Source: Paenibacillus faecis
GTDB lineage: Bacteria; Bacillota; Bacilli; Paenibacillales; Paenibacillaceae
Assembly: GCF_008084145.1 (NCBI RefSeq)
Contig: NZ_VSDO01000006.1
Location: 157,190 to 221,189, forward strand
Direction of reading: 5' to 3'
DNA length: 64,000 nucleotides
Shown: one piece after another, positions 45,151 to 53,213 of the stretch
Layout: each line of letters starts with the position of its first letter
How positions within the stretch are numbered: the stretch's first letter is position 1
Made by a program: the position numbers and the translations under genes
The notes under the pieces: model-generated
What the model was told of the DNA's origin: nothing
Databases searched by the model: none
What the model saw: only the letters and a program-made list of their open reading frames with translations

Positions 45151-46452
45151 TCAGCAAGCCGTCTTGTTCCGAAACCAAACCACGATTGGAATAAGTAACA
45201 GAGACAAAAAAGCTCCAATTAAAGAAAGCGTGGAATAACTGGAGTGTGCTACAACCATACCAGATAACATTCCTCCGGATGCTCCTGATAAAGCAATTAG
45301 TACGTCCACTGTCCCTTGTGTTTTTGCACGAACATGGGGTGGGGCTCCATCAACGATGGCCGCTGTCCCACTAATCAAACCAAAGTTCCAACCTAATCCC
45401 AAAAGAGCCAGGGCAAGTGTGGTTAATCCCATTGAATCACCAGGTACGAGGGCAGCCAACAAACCAGAGAGCAACAAGGTAAAGCCGGAAGCATAAGCCA
45501 TTACATTATATCCGAATCTATCCACGAGTACCCCAGTGATTAAAGACGGTAAATACATTGATGCCACATGTATTCCGATCACTAGGCCGATTTTACTTAA
45601 ATCATGACCATGATGTTGCATATGAACGGGGGTCATTGTCATTATCGCAATCATGACAATTTGCGTAAGCACCATGATCGAGGCTCCGATCATTATCCCC
45701 TTTTTATTGATACTGCTTCCTTCTTCAATTGACTTTGCTCCGTGTGTTCCTTCGTGTTGCAGGTTAGCAATAGCCTTAGCTACAATGAACGGGTCCGGGC
45801 GTAAAAAAATGAGAAGTATCACGCCAGCTAAAATATAGGCTATAGCTGCGAGCATGAATGGGCCCGTTAATGCAGGAGCACCCATTGAAGATGCTAGTTT
45901 CCCGGTAACCTCCACAAGATTAGGGCCTGCAACAGCACCAAATGTTGTGAAAACCATTGCCATGCTTATTGTTTTCGCTCGTTGCGTGGGTAAAGCAAGA
46001 TCAGTACCTGCATAGCGTGCCTGTAAATTTGTTGCTGTACCTGCTCCATAAACCAACATCGAAATAAAGAGTAAGGGGATGCTGTGGAACAATGCTGCGA
46101 GGATAACTCCAATAGCTCCAAAGCCTCCTGCCAAGAATCCTGCAGCAAGTCCGGTCCGTCTTCCCAATCTTTGAGACAGTCGCCCAACCATCAGTGCCGC
46201 ACCAGCGGAACCTAATGTAAAAAGGCCAGTAGGAACTCCCGAGAAACTGTCAGTACCTAACATGTCTTGAGCGAGTAATGCACCTACGGTAATGCCTGCT
46301 GCTAGACCAGCTCCACCGCAAATTTGAGAAGCAATAACAACTTTCATTGTTCTTGAATGCAACTGGCGTTGCTTCTCTGATGATTCCACATACTCAACAA
46401 TGGAATAGGGAATTTGTGCTGATGCGTGTTTGTCTAGGGATGCTTGTATCAT
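45151..46452 (-). CDS. MFS transporter
   Basis: 433 residues from the ATG at 46452, spaced seven bases from AAGGAG; an ATG two codons earlier is too close. It has 12 predicted helices after a 35-residue cytoplasmic N-terminus. The loop between helices 2 and 3 has GRLSQRLGRRTGLAAG (motif A-like). The middle loop (about 230-260) is hydrophilic. The gene follows the small monooxygenase-like gene on the same strand but a terminator lies between. The ArsR-rhodanese gene opposite may regulate the region. Substrate unknown. Confidence 0.88.
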   Translation of the reverse strand: MIQASLDKHASAQIPYSIVEYVESSEKQRQLHSRTMKVVIASQICGGAGLAAGITVGALLAQDMLGTDSFSGVPTGLFTLGSAGAALMVGRLSQRLGRRTGLAAGFLAGGFGAIGVILAALFHSIPLLFISMLVYGAGTATNLQARYAGTDLALPTQRAKTISMAMVFTTFGAVAGPNLVEVTGKLASSMGAPALTGPFMLAAIAYILAGVILLIFLRPDPFIVAKAIANLQHEGTHGAKSIEEGSSINKKGIMIGASIMVLTQIVMIAIMTMTPVHMQHHGHDLSKIGLVIGIHVASMYLPSLITGVLVDRFGYNVMAYASGFTLLLSGLLAALVPGDSMGLTTLALALLGLGWNFGLISGTAAIVDGAPPHVRAKTQGTVDVLIALSGASGGMLSGMVVAHSSYSTLSLIGAFLSLLLIPIVVWFRNKTAC

Positions 46453-46541
46453 TAACATTCTCCTTATTTTCGAAGAGCCAATTTGTATATCGGAGTCTAT
46501 ATTCCATGCTCTACTTGCTGGGTAGGTCTAAACTAGAAAAT

Positions 46542-46573
46542 AAACCGACATGCTGAACTGCCAATGTCGGTTT
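46542..46573. terminator. Terminator between the monooxygenase-like and MFS genes
   Basis: Perfect stem AAACCGACAT (46542-46551) and ATGTCGGTTT (46564-46573) with A/T-rich sequence on both sides; it could act in both directions. Confidence 0.75.
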
Positions 46574-46614
46574 AAATTTATTTATTTACTCGAGAATAGT
46601 CCACAACATCATTT

Positions 46615-46902
46615 CTAAAATGTATTATAAATGCGGATTTCCGGCTCAGCTTGAAGCAAGTTTTTAAGTCCCACTACAACGTCGTTCGTAAAAAGATCGC
46701 TTTCTAGGTACGCTTTAGCATCAGCCTCGTTATTAAAACCATGCAGAACTTGAACATCTTCATCACGTACTAACAATTCTTTAGACACGGCACCAGGGAT
46801 ACCTGTAAGAAAAGGCTCCTTATACGTTGTATAGACCTTTGTAGCCGCATCCCTTTCCGGTGCATTAATTCTCAGTGTAATTTGAAGATATGCCTTTGCC
46901 AT
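46615..46902 (-). CDS. Small dimeric alpha/beta-barrel protein (monooxygenase-like)
   Basis: 95 residues with the pattern of a ferredoxin-like alpha+beta barrel (YLQITLRINAPERDAATKVY, then DEDVQVLHGFNNEADAKAYLES). Such proteins include antibiotic-biosynthesis-monooxygenase-like and Dabb families, acting as dimers. The specific reaction is unknown. It is divergent from the ArsR-rhodanese gene. Confidence 0.7.
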   Translation of the reverse strand: MAKAYLQITLRINAPERDAATKVYTTYKEPFLTGIPGAVSKELLVRDEDVQVLHGFNNEADAKAYLESDLFTNDVVVGLKNLLQAEPEIRIYNTF

Positions 46903-46950
46903 GATTTCGAACCTCCATTGGATAAATGTATCGATCTACTTAAATTCAAC

Positions 46951-46972
46951 AATTCAATCGATTAATTGAATT
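46951..46972. promoter_or_regulatory. Palindrome, candidate ArsR operator
   Basis: AATTCAAT (46951-46958) and ATTGAATT (46965-46972) with a 6-base centre, in the divergent promoter region of the monooxygenase-like and ArsR-rhodanese genes. ArsR proteins typically bind AT-rich imperfect palindromes of this size. Confidence 0.55.
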
Positions 46973-47157
46973 ATATTTCAGTGTTGTTATTTTAGTCAAG
47001 CAAACCCCATCCCTCTACTTTGATTACATTTAAGAACATGATAAAATTTTTAGTAATCAATTGATTTTATGATTCATTTCAGTAAATAAAGCTAATGTTT
47101 GAAGATAGATGTAATCGCGATAAAGCAAAAGAAAATAGCTCAGAATTGAGGTTGATT

Positions 47158-47829
47158 ATGATGGAAGGTTCATTGGCTTCAGCTAAAATATTAAAAGAAG
47201 AACTGTATAAACAGCTTGCAAGGATTGGGAAATGTCTTTCGAGTGACAAACGGCTGGAGATTTTAAACGTATTATCCCAAAGTCCTAAAACTGTAGAGAA
47301 ATTGGCAGTATGCACAGGCATGAATATGGCTAATGTATCACGCCATCTTCAAATTCTGCTTGATGCAAAGCTTGTTAAGTTCACCAAAAAAGGAACCTAT
47401 GCCATTTATTCTTTGGCAGATCCGGAGGTCATCGATTTCATGTCATCCCTTTGGCGCATAAGCGAAAAGCAACTTCCCGATATCGCAAAGTTGAAAGACG
47501 ATTTTCTGAACAACCTTGATGGTATTCAAACGCTGTCCATAGATGAAGTTATGGAGAAAGTGAATAATGAATCCATTGTATTGGTGGATCTGCGTCCTAA
47601 AGAAGAATTTGAAATGGGCCATATATCCGGAGCAATTTCAATGCCAATGGAGGAACTTGATACATTGATGTCGGAACTTCCCAAAGATGCGGAAGTCATC
47701 GCTTACTGTCAGGGACCACTTTGTGTATACTCGGCACTTGCAGTTCAAAAATTAAAACAAAAAGGTTATAAAGCATATCGTATGGATGAAGGGATAAATG
47801 AGTGGCAAGGACATATAATGCCTCATTAA
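47158..47829 (+). CDS. ArsR-type regulator fused to a rhodanese domain
   Basis: 223 residues from the ATG at 47158 behind GAGG; an upstream extension has no signal. The N-terminal ArsR winged helix (about 15-95) contains SSDKRLEILNVLSQSPKTV and NMANVSRHLQILLDAKLV. The C-terminal rhodanese domain (about 120-220) has DLRPKEEFEMGHISGA and the active-site loop YCQGPLCVYS, whose first Cys would carry the persulfide and whose second could form a disulfide. Known proteins of this architecture suggest sulfur or redox sensing. It is divergent from the monooxygenase-like and MFS genes. Confidence 0.9.
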   Translation: MMEGSLASAKILKEELYKQLARIGKCLSSDKRLEILNVLSQSPKTVEKLAVCTGMNMANVSRHLQILLDAKLVKFTKKGTYAIYSLADPEVIDFMSSLWRISEKQLPDIAKLKDDFLNNLDGIQTLSIDEVMEKVNNESIVLVDLRPKEEFEMGHISGAISMPMEELDTLMSELPKDAEVIAYCQGPLCVYSALAVQKLKQKGYKAYRMDEGINEWQGHIMPH

Positions 47830-47894
47830 CTTAGCGCCGTCCGCACAGTTTCAAGCGAGCTATATTCTTGCCCCGGACTTGTGCGGATGATTAA

Positions 47895-47922
47895 AAATCC
47901 CATCGTATATTTGATGGGATTT
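47895..47922 (+). terminator. Terminator after the ArsR-rhodanese gene
   Basis: AAATCCCATC (47895-47904) and GATGGGATTT (47913-47922) form a perfect 10-base stem ending in a short T run. Confidence 0.75.
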
Positions 47923-48053
47923 GACCTTAAATTTTTCAACATAATTAGTGATATGTTTTAGTTCTTTTCAACTCAATAACGCATCCTTTGAGCCGCGCCC
48001 TTTCATTTCGGCACAGATTAACGCTTCGCCGCTGAATATTGCAAGGTTTGCAG

Positions 48054-48533
48054 TCAAAAATACAACAGCATACCCAGAAGCGTTATTAATCCGCCTACAA
48101 GTTGAAAGACGGAGATGGTTTCCCCTAGGAAGAGATAAGCCAGTATAATAGCCAAAACAGGTTCTCCAATAATGCCTACGGACACCGTGGTAGCTCCAAT
48201 CGACTTAAGCAGCCGATTGAAAAAATACTGGCCGAAGATTGTGGGGATAATTGCAAGCAAAGGGAAATACATCCAGTCTGAAGAATCGTAATTGGTTAAG
48301 GAAAAGCCACTCAGCACGCTGTAGACGAGCAGTACGCTTCCTCCGACAAAGAAGACCACGACACTATACAGATTCGCATAATCATGACAAACAGCGACTG
48401 CAGCGCCAGGATTACCATGGAACTTGCTACCGAAGTATAAACAAGCGATTCCATCCAAAATAAGAAATGCAGTCCCAGCACGTATTAATCGTCTAAGTTC
48501 ATTAGATCTGACCGAAATGTTTCGAGAGTTCAT
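48054..48533 (-). pseudogene. EamA/DMT family transporter, N-terminally truncated
   Basis: The last about 100 residues (SDWMYFPLLAIIPTIFGQYF, LKSIGATTVSVGIIGEPVLA, FLGETISVFQLVGG) are a typical second EamA repeat. Upstream only a garbled part of the first repeat remains (NELRRLIRAGTAFLILDGIAC). A terminator of a now absent upstream gene (48542-48560) sits directly before it. Normal family length is about 300 residues. Confidence 0.75.
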
Positions 48534-48541
48534 AAAAAAAT

Positions 48542-48560
48542 AGCCGTCCTTAGGACGGCT
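48542..48560 (-). terminator. Terminator, orphan
   Basis: Perfect palindromic stem AGCCGTCCTTAGGACGGCT with seven A on its left, so a T run on the minus strand. No complete minus-strand gene ends here, so it is left over from a lost gene. Confidence 0.75.
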
Positions 48561-48813
48561 CATCTTATGTGGATGCGAATCACGGGTGAACGTTACCTTG
48601 AAAACGCTCACGAACCTTCATTAATCTGTGGTAAAGCCTTCTTCGTCATTGGCCATATCGAACATTTAATGTGCCGGATGGAAGCCCTCCATAGTTTCAC
48701 ACCCCTTATCCAAAACATCTGGGTGATCTCTAAAAAATGGTTATCTTACAAACAATCCATATTCGACTGACTGAACGATCGTTGAGTGAAATGGGTAAAA
48801 AAAATTTCCTTAC
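48561..48813. other. Intergenic stretch without recognisable gene
   Basis: No supported reading frame. It holds the first of two AACGATCGTT palindromes (48774-48783). Confidence 0.5.
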
Positions 48814-48968
48814 TTACTTCGACCATATTTGAGTATAAAAATCCGCCGTTCGCTCCATGTCTGCCTTAACCCAAGGTTGTCCTTTAATGATTTGCTGCAC
48901 GATGAGGAATACATTATGGGATAGAAACTGTGAAGCCGCAATGCCAAAATCCATACTAAACGATCGTT
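48774..48968. repeat. Pair of AACGATCGTT palindromes, probable TetR-type operators
   Basis: CTGAACGATCGTTGAGT (48771-48787) and CTAAACGATCGTTGAGT (48956-48972) are 185 bases apart, nearly identical and palindromic at the core. A related site is at 61532-61545 in front of an intact TetR gene. Here no intact TetR gene is left, only a 46-codon fragment between the two sites. Confidence 0.6.
48814..48954 (-). pseudogene. Small C-terminal remnant, possibly of a TetR regulator
   Basis: 46 codons: MDFGIAASQFLSHNVFLIVQ to ADMERTADFYTQIWSK. The last part resembles TetR C-terminal helices, and the two flanking AACGATCGTT palindromes would fit a TetR operator, but similarity is weak and no HTH remains. 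Confidence 0.35.
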
Positions 48969-49015
48969 GAGTTAATGGCAAACTTCATTTCTCTCATTGT
49001 CAAATACATTAAAAA

Positions 49016-49054
49016 AACCACCGCCAGCCAAGGCTAACCCGGACGGCGATGGTT
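49016..49054 (-). terminator. Terminator after the nitroreductase gene
   Basis: AACCACCGCC pairs with GGCGATGGTT (one mismatch) with seven A on the left, giving a minus-strand T run. It lies 15 bases beyond the nitroreductase stop. Confidence 0.75.
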
Positions 49055-49068
49055 CATGCGTTATATCC

Positions 49069-49707
49069 TCACTTCCACTCCGCTATACGGTCAATGGGAA
49101 GACGCGAGGTTCTGCGCGGCTCTTGAGCGGATTTCCCTACAGAAATGAGCATAACCGGAACATAACGTTCCTTGTCCATACCAAATGCTTCCGCAATGCG
49201 GGATTTATCGTATCCGCCAATCGGGTTTGTATCATACCCATGCGCACGTGCAGAAAGCATCAGCTGCATGGATACCAGACCGGCGTCGATAAGAATCATT
49301 TCACGAAAAGCTTGTGCTGGCACACGTCCAAAAAGATCAGTATAGTTGGCCATGATTTGTTCTTTAACCTCTGGCGTCATATACCCTTTTTCCACATCCA
49401 TACTCATAATTTCATCAGCATAGTCAAATGCCTTCATATCTCCGAAGACCGCAATGACTGCAGAGGAGGTTGTAACTTGTCTTTTGTTACCTGGAGCAAG
49501 CTCTTCAAGCGTCAATTTACCTTCTGGGCTGTCAATAACAAGAAATCTCCATGGTTGAAGATTTACGGATGACGGGGCCAAAGTCGCTTCTTCCAACATT
49601 TCAGTCATTTCCTCACGGCTGATTTTAACCGTCGGATCGTAAACACGCACGGAATGCCGGGAAGTAATAATGTCTTTATAATTTTGGTTAAGCGTCGATT
49701 TAGTCAT
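49069..49707 (-). CDS. NAD(P)H nitroreductase family protein
   Basis: 212 residues. FMN-binding N-terminus SRHSVRVYDPTVKISREE and LAPSSVNLQPWRFLV, with central MILIDAGLVSMQLMLSARAHG and GGYDKSRIAEAFGM. These are the standard motifs of the NfsB/YdgI/YodC group that reduces nitro compounds, quinones or flavins as homodimers. It is co-directional with a MarR gene 32 bases upstream, a pairing common for quinone and electrophile stress. Confidence 0.92.
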   Translation of the reverse strand: MTKSTLNQNYKDIITSRHSVRVYDPTVKISREEMTEMLEEATLAPSSVNLQPWRFLVIDSPEGKLTLEELAPGNKRQVTTSSAVIAVFGDMKAFDYADEIMSMDVEKGYMTPEVKEQIMANYTDLFGRVPAQAFREMILIDAGLVSMQLMLSARAHGYDTNPIGGYDKSRIAEAFGMDKERYVPVMLISVGKSAQEPRRTSRLPIDRIAEWK

Positions 49708-49739
49708 GTTATTCTCTCCTAATCTTTTTATGAATCAGT

Positions 49740-50177
49740 CTAGTCTTGCTTATTTCCTATAATTAGTTGAACGCGGCTGTTCAGCTTCTGAAGAGCTTGA
49801 ATCAATCCGAGTCGTTCCGATTCCGTGAGGTCTGCCTGCAGCTCCTCCAGAAATCGATCTTTCTCCGCTTTAAACAAAGCTACTTTACTTTTACCCTCTT
49901 CGGTTAACTGAACTAACGTAATTCGGTTGTCGCTCTCGGACCTAGTCCGCTGAAGTATACCTTCCGCTTCCAATTGCTGAACATGACGGGTCACTGCAGC
50001 TGGGTCAATAGACACTGCTTTCTGCAGATCCGACTGGCTGATTTGGCCGCCCGTCAGTTTGCAAAGGAGTTCGAGCCGATTGGGACTAACGCCGGCGCAT
50101 CGTTCAAACCGGGTCGCAATATGCTTGTTTAAATGCATGAGCAAATACAGCAGATCATCTGTGTGACATGTAGAAAT
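49740..50177 (-). CDS. MarR family regulator, probable ATT start
   Basis: The core winged helix is clear (SQSDLQKAVSIDPAAVTRHVQQ, then ESDNRITLVQLTEEG). Conventional starts (TTG at 50144, ATG at 50138) have no ribosome site and would cut off the first dimerisation helix. The frame extends upstream without stop as TDDLLYLLMHLNKHIATRF. A GGAGG (50186-50190) is spaced eight bases from an ATT at 50175-50177, giving 145 residues, which fits the family better. ATC at 50180 is another option. It probably represses itself and the nitroreductase. Confidence 0.8.
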   Translation of the reverse strand: MSTCHTDDLLYLLMHLNKHIATRFERCAGVSPNRLELLCKLTGGQISQSDLQKAVSIDPAAVTRHVQQLEAEGILQRTRSESDNRITLVQLTEEGKSKVALFKAEKDRFLEELQADLTESERLGLIQALQKLNSRVQLIIGNKQD

Positions 50178-50379
50178 GATTAAGACCTCCTCTCACATCA
50201 TTGACCCGTCAAAGGTTGATGGATCAATAATAAGGGATTCCTTACAGAAAATCAAGTCCTTTTACCTGCCATAATGAATATCTTTGGGCTAAGGTGTGGA
50301 AATCGCAAACTTTAACCGGATTGAAGTAATCCCGCAATATACAGCCGCTCTAGGAATGGATAAGAACAAATAGCGAAAA

Positions 50380-50415
50380 ACGGCCATCTCCGCCCCATTG
50401 GACGGAAATGGCCGT
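50380..50415 (-). terminator. Terminator after rarD
   Basis: ACGGCCAT (50380-50387) and ATGGCCGT (50408-50415) with additional inner pairing, 19 bases after the rarD stop; five A on the left give a T run on the minus strand. Confidence 0.75.
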
Positions 50416-50433
50416 AATGACGGTGCCGCTCCC

Positions 50434-51312
50434 TCAGCTCGCTTTTGCGAGTTTTATGCTGCGAACCGAAGCCGTAGCGTAGACGACGAGCGCGGTCCAG
50501 ATGAGCGCAAAGCCGATGAGCAGAACCGGCGAGACCGATTCCTTGAACACGATTACGCTCAGGATCAGCATGATCGTCGGTCCGATGTATTGTACGAAGC
50601 CTAGCGCGGACAGCGACATCCGGGCGGCCGCCCGCGCAAAAAAGAGCAGCGGCAGCGCCGTGACCACGCCGGAGAGAAGCAGTTCGACGAACGTGGACGC
50701 AGGCAGCGACCATGCCGTCGTCTTTTCCGCGGCAGCCAAATAGATCCAGTAGGCGAGCGCGACGGGCAGGATTACAGCCGTCTCCGACAATAAGCCTACA
50801 GAAGCGTCTTGGACGATCTTCTTTTTCGCGAGGCCGTACAAGCCGAACGACACGGCCAGTGAGATCGCGACCCACGGGAACCGCCCGTAGTCGATGGCGA
50901 TAATGAGCACCGCAATACCAGCGATGGCAATCGCTAGCCATTGGCCGCGGCTTGGTTTCTCGCGAAGGAAGACGACGGCTAGCAGGACGTTCAGCAGCGG
51001 GTTCAAATAATAGCCGAGACTTGTCTCGACAACATGGCCGCTGTTGACCGCCCAGATGAAGATGAGCCAGTTCGCGGCGATCAGCAGGCCGCTGGCGGCG
51101 AGCGACAGCAGGAGCGAACGGCTGGAGGCAATCCGCTTCATGTCACCCCAACGGCGCTGGACGGCGACGAGAATACCCATGAAGACGAACGACCAGACAA
51201 CACGATGTGACAGTATTTCGCCTGCCGGCACATTGTCGAACAACTTCCAATAAAGCGGGAGAACCCCCCACATGATATACGCGATAATCGCGTTGACCAG
51301 ACCACTTTTCAA
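50434..51312 (-). CDS. rarD: RarD-type EamA transporter
   Basis: 292 residues, ten predicted helices. N-terminal GLVNAIIAYIMWGVLPLYWK and LSHRVVWSFVF, then NWLIFIWAVNSGHVVETSLG and YLNPLLNVLLAVVFLREK, are diagnostic for RarD. The substrate is not established for the family; E. coli RarD was linked to chloramphenicol sensitivity. TTG start at 51312 behind GAGGGGG. It has higher GC than its neighbours, which could mean a separate origin. Stand-alone gene with its own terminator. Confidence 0.92.
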   Translation of the reverse strand: MKSGLVNAIIAYIMWGVLPLYWKLFDNVPAGEILSHRVVWSFVFMGILVAVQRRWGDMKRIASSRSLLLSLAASGLLIAANWLIFIWAVNSGHVVETSLGYYLNPLLNVLLAVVFLREKPSRGQWLAIAIAGIAVLIIAIDYGRFPWVAISLAVSFGLYGLAKKKIVQDASVGLLSETAVILPVALAYWIYLAAAEKTTAWSLPASTFVELLLSGVVTALPLLFFARAAARMSLSALGFVQYIGPTIMLILSVIVFKESVSPVLLIGFALIWTALVVYATASVRSIKLAKAS

Positions 51313-51403
51313 AATGAATCCCCCTCTTCTCTCTCTGATGTCTGAATGATTACTGGATATCTTTTTCCAATGTTTTGCCTTGGCAAAACCTCCGACTTAA
51401 AAC

Positions 51404-51445
51404 AAAAAGACCGCAATGTATGCGGCTTTCCATGGTTTCTATAGG
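51404..51445. repeat. Dispersed terminator-plus-tail repeat, diverged copy 4
   Basis: AAAAAGACCGCA / TGCGGCTTTCCATGG has the same layout as copies 1 and 2 (A run, stem, CTTTC-ATGG), but the tail TTTCTATAGGTTCCTGTCG is only loosely similar. Confidence 0.35.
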
Positions 51446-51575
51446 TTCCTGTCGTTTTCCACTAACGCAGTTGCCCCGTACTGAACATACCGTTCCGATT
51501 CTAATCGGTCTTGTTCCTTTTTGTCAATATACAATAATCATGCGGTTGGGTTTATTTTGCGGCTCGATGCAAGCG

Positions 51576-51613
51576 GAAACGGACTAGCGTATGATCGAAC
51601 GCTAGTCCGTTTC
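51576..51613. terminator. Strong hairpin
   Basis: Perfect 14-base stem GAAACGGACTAGCG (51576-51589) and CGCTAGTCCGTTTC (51600-51613). It lies downstream of the small minus-strand frame 51636-51722 and the P-loop gene, and is probably their terminator. Confidence 0.7.
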
Positions 51614-51635
51614 TATAGCTCATGGAACCTAAACC

Positions 51636-51722
51636 TTAGGATGCGACTTTCCGTTGCGGGTGATTGTTCGGGATGCGGCCTGTCCATTTGCGGTAATCAT
51701 CCAGCGCGGTCAAGTCGAGCAT
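51636..51722 (-). CDS. Short reading frame behind the P-loop gene
   Basis: 28 codons: MLDLTALDDYRKWTGRIPNN then HPQRKVAS, stop. The ATG is two bases after the P-loop stop. It looks protein-like (the frame stays open upstream as NEEDSLK) and could be either a small coupled gene or the C-terminal remnant of another protein joined by deletion. Function unknown. Confidence 0.3.
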   Translation of the reverse strand: MLDLTALDDYRKWTGRIPNNHPQRKVAS

Positions 51723-51724
51723 TT

Positions 51725-52216
51725 TCAGGGAATCTTCTTCGTTAATACCCATTCCTTGATTTGGTTCGCTACCTGTGCAGGTGGTATATTCGTTGTGTCT
51801 ATGATCGGTAAGTTGGCGGAAATATAATTATTATACAGTTGATCCGCGTAAAGATTCGTACCCGCTATCCCCTGTTTCGTCCAATTGCCGCGTATCTGCA
51901 AACGTTCCGTTCGGCAGACGCTGCTGCAATGGAGCAGTAAATAGTGGATGGGATGAAAGAAATGAAAATGATCACATATATTTACATCGTACGGATAAGG
52001 AACGGCTCCAAATAAAATGGTCGTATTCCCGCTTATCGAGTTTGCATATGCAATCCTGAGCCACTGTTGGCAAGCCGTCTGGAAATTTCCATCGACAATG
52101 ATCGTGTCCATATCATAAACATTGAAGCCAGTACCCATGATTTTACGTACTATCTTTACAGCTGTCGATTTACCCGAACCGCTAGTTCCTGCAACAATAT
52201 AAAGAGGAAATGTCAT
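51725..52216 (-). CDS. P-loop NTPase, small nucleotide-kinase-like
   Basis: 163 residues. Walker A is YIVAGTSGSGKSTAV near residue 9-16, followed by VYDMDTIIVDGN; the end VANQIKEWVLTK resembles adenylate-kinase-like or AAA-type small kinases. No lid or substrate motif is recognised. It starts 99 bases after another P-loop kinase-like gene on the same strand. The substrate is unknown. Confidence 0.75.
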   Translation of the reverse strand: MTFPLYIVAGTSGSGKSTAVKIVRKIMGTGFNVYDMDTIIVDGNFQTACQQWLRIAYANSISGNTTILFGAVPYPYDVNICDHFHFFHPIHYLLLHCSSVCRTERLQIRGNWTKQGIAGTNLYADQLYNNYISANLPIIDTTNIPPAQVANQIKEWVLTKKIP

Positions 52217-52315
52217 CTATTCATCTCCCTTCCTGTCAGTGAGGAGCTATAGATATAATATGCAAACCGAGTGGTACAGGTATGGGAGAAATGCGGTTTT
52301 TTCGAAATCATTTTT

Positions 52316-53167
52316 TTATGAGTTAAAATATTCCGATAAAATCTCCACCAAACCATGCTTGTAGTCGTGTAAATGATATAAAGAGTTGTTCACTTTTTTC
52401 TTGGCTATAGTTAAACGGTTAAAAATTTCTTCTTCCCATTCCCTCCTGGCTTCAAGAACCCGCAAAGTCCCCTCCAACCCTTTGTAATTGTGCTTTTTTC
52501 CATACCCTTGGCTTGTATAGTATTCAATAAATCCGTCTGACCATTCTTTAGGCCTACCCTTAACAGCCTTACTGAAAGAATGATCAAGATCGTTTTGTTC
52601 TATGTAAATCAACAATGGATTTAACCGTTCAACAATGGTTGCCAGTTCTATAACGTAACTTATCACGTCTTCCTTCCTTGCCCCATATTTAATCATCCCC
52701 ATGGTTACGGGGTTTTGTATAAAACAGCAATCAAAAACAAACGTTTCCGAACCACTCAAAGCATTTTCCGTAAACTGCTTCCATCTTTCTGTAATCCGCT
52801 CCCTATGTTGAGCCAACGGCAATTCATATACATCGTTTTTGGCAACGGCGTGCAGCAATTCATCTGGAAAATCCGACCCGTATTCATTCTTTATTCTTCG
52901 ATATTGCAGAAAGTAATTGTTATCTTGTTTTATCACATGTTGACTTAACAAGTCCTTGAAATTTATATAGGTACTTAATAGCTCCTCGAATTCACTTTTC
53001 TGAAAAAAGGCGACTCCCTCGTAATCAGCGGGATGTTCTAGATTTCCTTCCAAAAATAGCTGTGATTTCATGTTCATCTCTGTAAGTATTTCATGAACCA
53101 GTTGAGCAGTTGTTGTTTTCCCGAAACCCGGTAACCCTTCAACCAGGATTAATTTCGAATTCATCAT
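52316..53167 (-). CDS. P-loop NTPase, kinase-like
   Basis: 283 residues. Walker A ILVEGLPGFGKTTTAQLV near residue 6-20, a hydrophobic Walker B-like strand ETFVFDCCFIQNP near 140-150 and a later strand LNPLLIYIEQND. The layout fits thymidylate- or deoxynucleoside-kinase-like proteins found as hypotheticals in Bacilli. It follows an aminoglycoside-phosphotransferase-like gene by 46 bases in the same direction; a common role in nucleotide or antibiotic phosphorylation is possible but not shown. Confidence 0.75.
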   Translation of the reverse strand: MMNSKLILVEGLPGFGKTTTAQLVHEILTEMNMKSQLFLEGNLEHPADYEGVAFFQKSEFEELLSTYINFKDLLSQHVIKQDNNYFLQYRRIKNEYGSDFPDELLHAVAKNDVYELPLAQHRERITERWKQFTENALSGSETFVFDCCFIQNPVTMGMIKYGARKEDVISYVIELATIVERLNPLLIYIEQNDLDHSFSKAVKGRPKEWSDGFIEYYTSQGYGKKHNYKGLEGTLRVLEARREWEEEIFNRLTIAKKKVNNSLYHLHDYKHGLVEILSEYFNS

Positions 53168-53213
53168 TAGGTCCCTCCATTCCTGATTAGGAGGATAAGC
53201 AGGGAATTCCCTG

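Larger units (their letters stand above)
51313..51635. other. Intergenic region with repeat and hairpin
   Basis: 323 bases with no supported gene. It contains the rarD leader, the diverged repeat copy at 51404-51445 and the long perfect hairpin at 51576-51613. Confidence 0.6.

Noticed and set aside
50312..50941. 209-codon minus-strand frame within rarD
   Set aside because: Out-of-frame shadow of rarD with Arg-rich translation, and no start signal.
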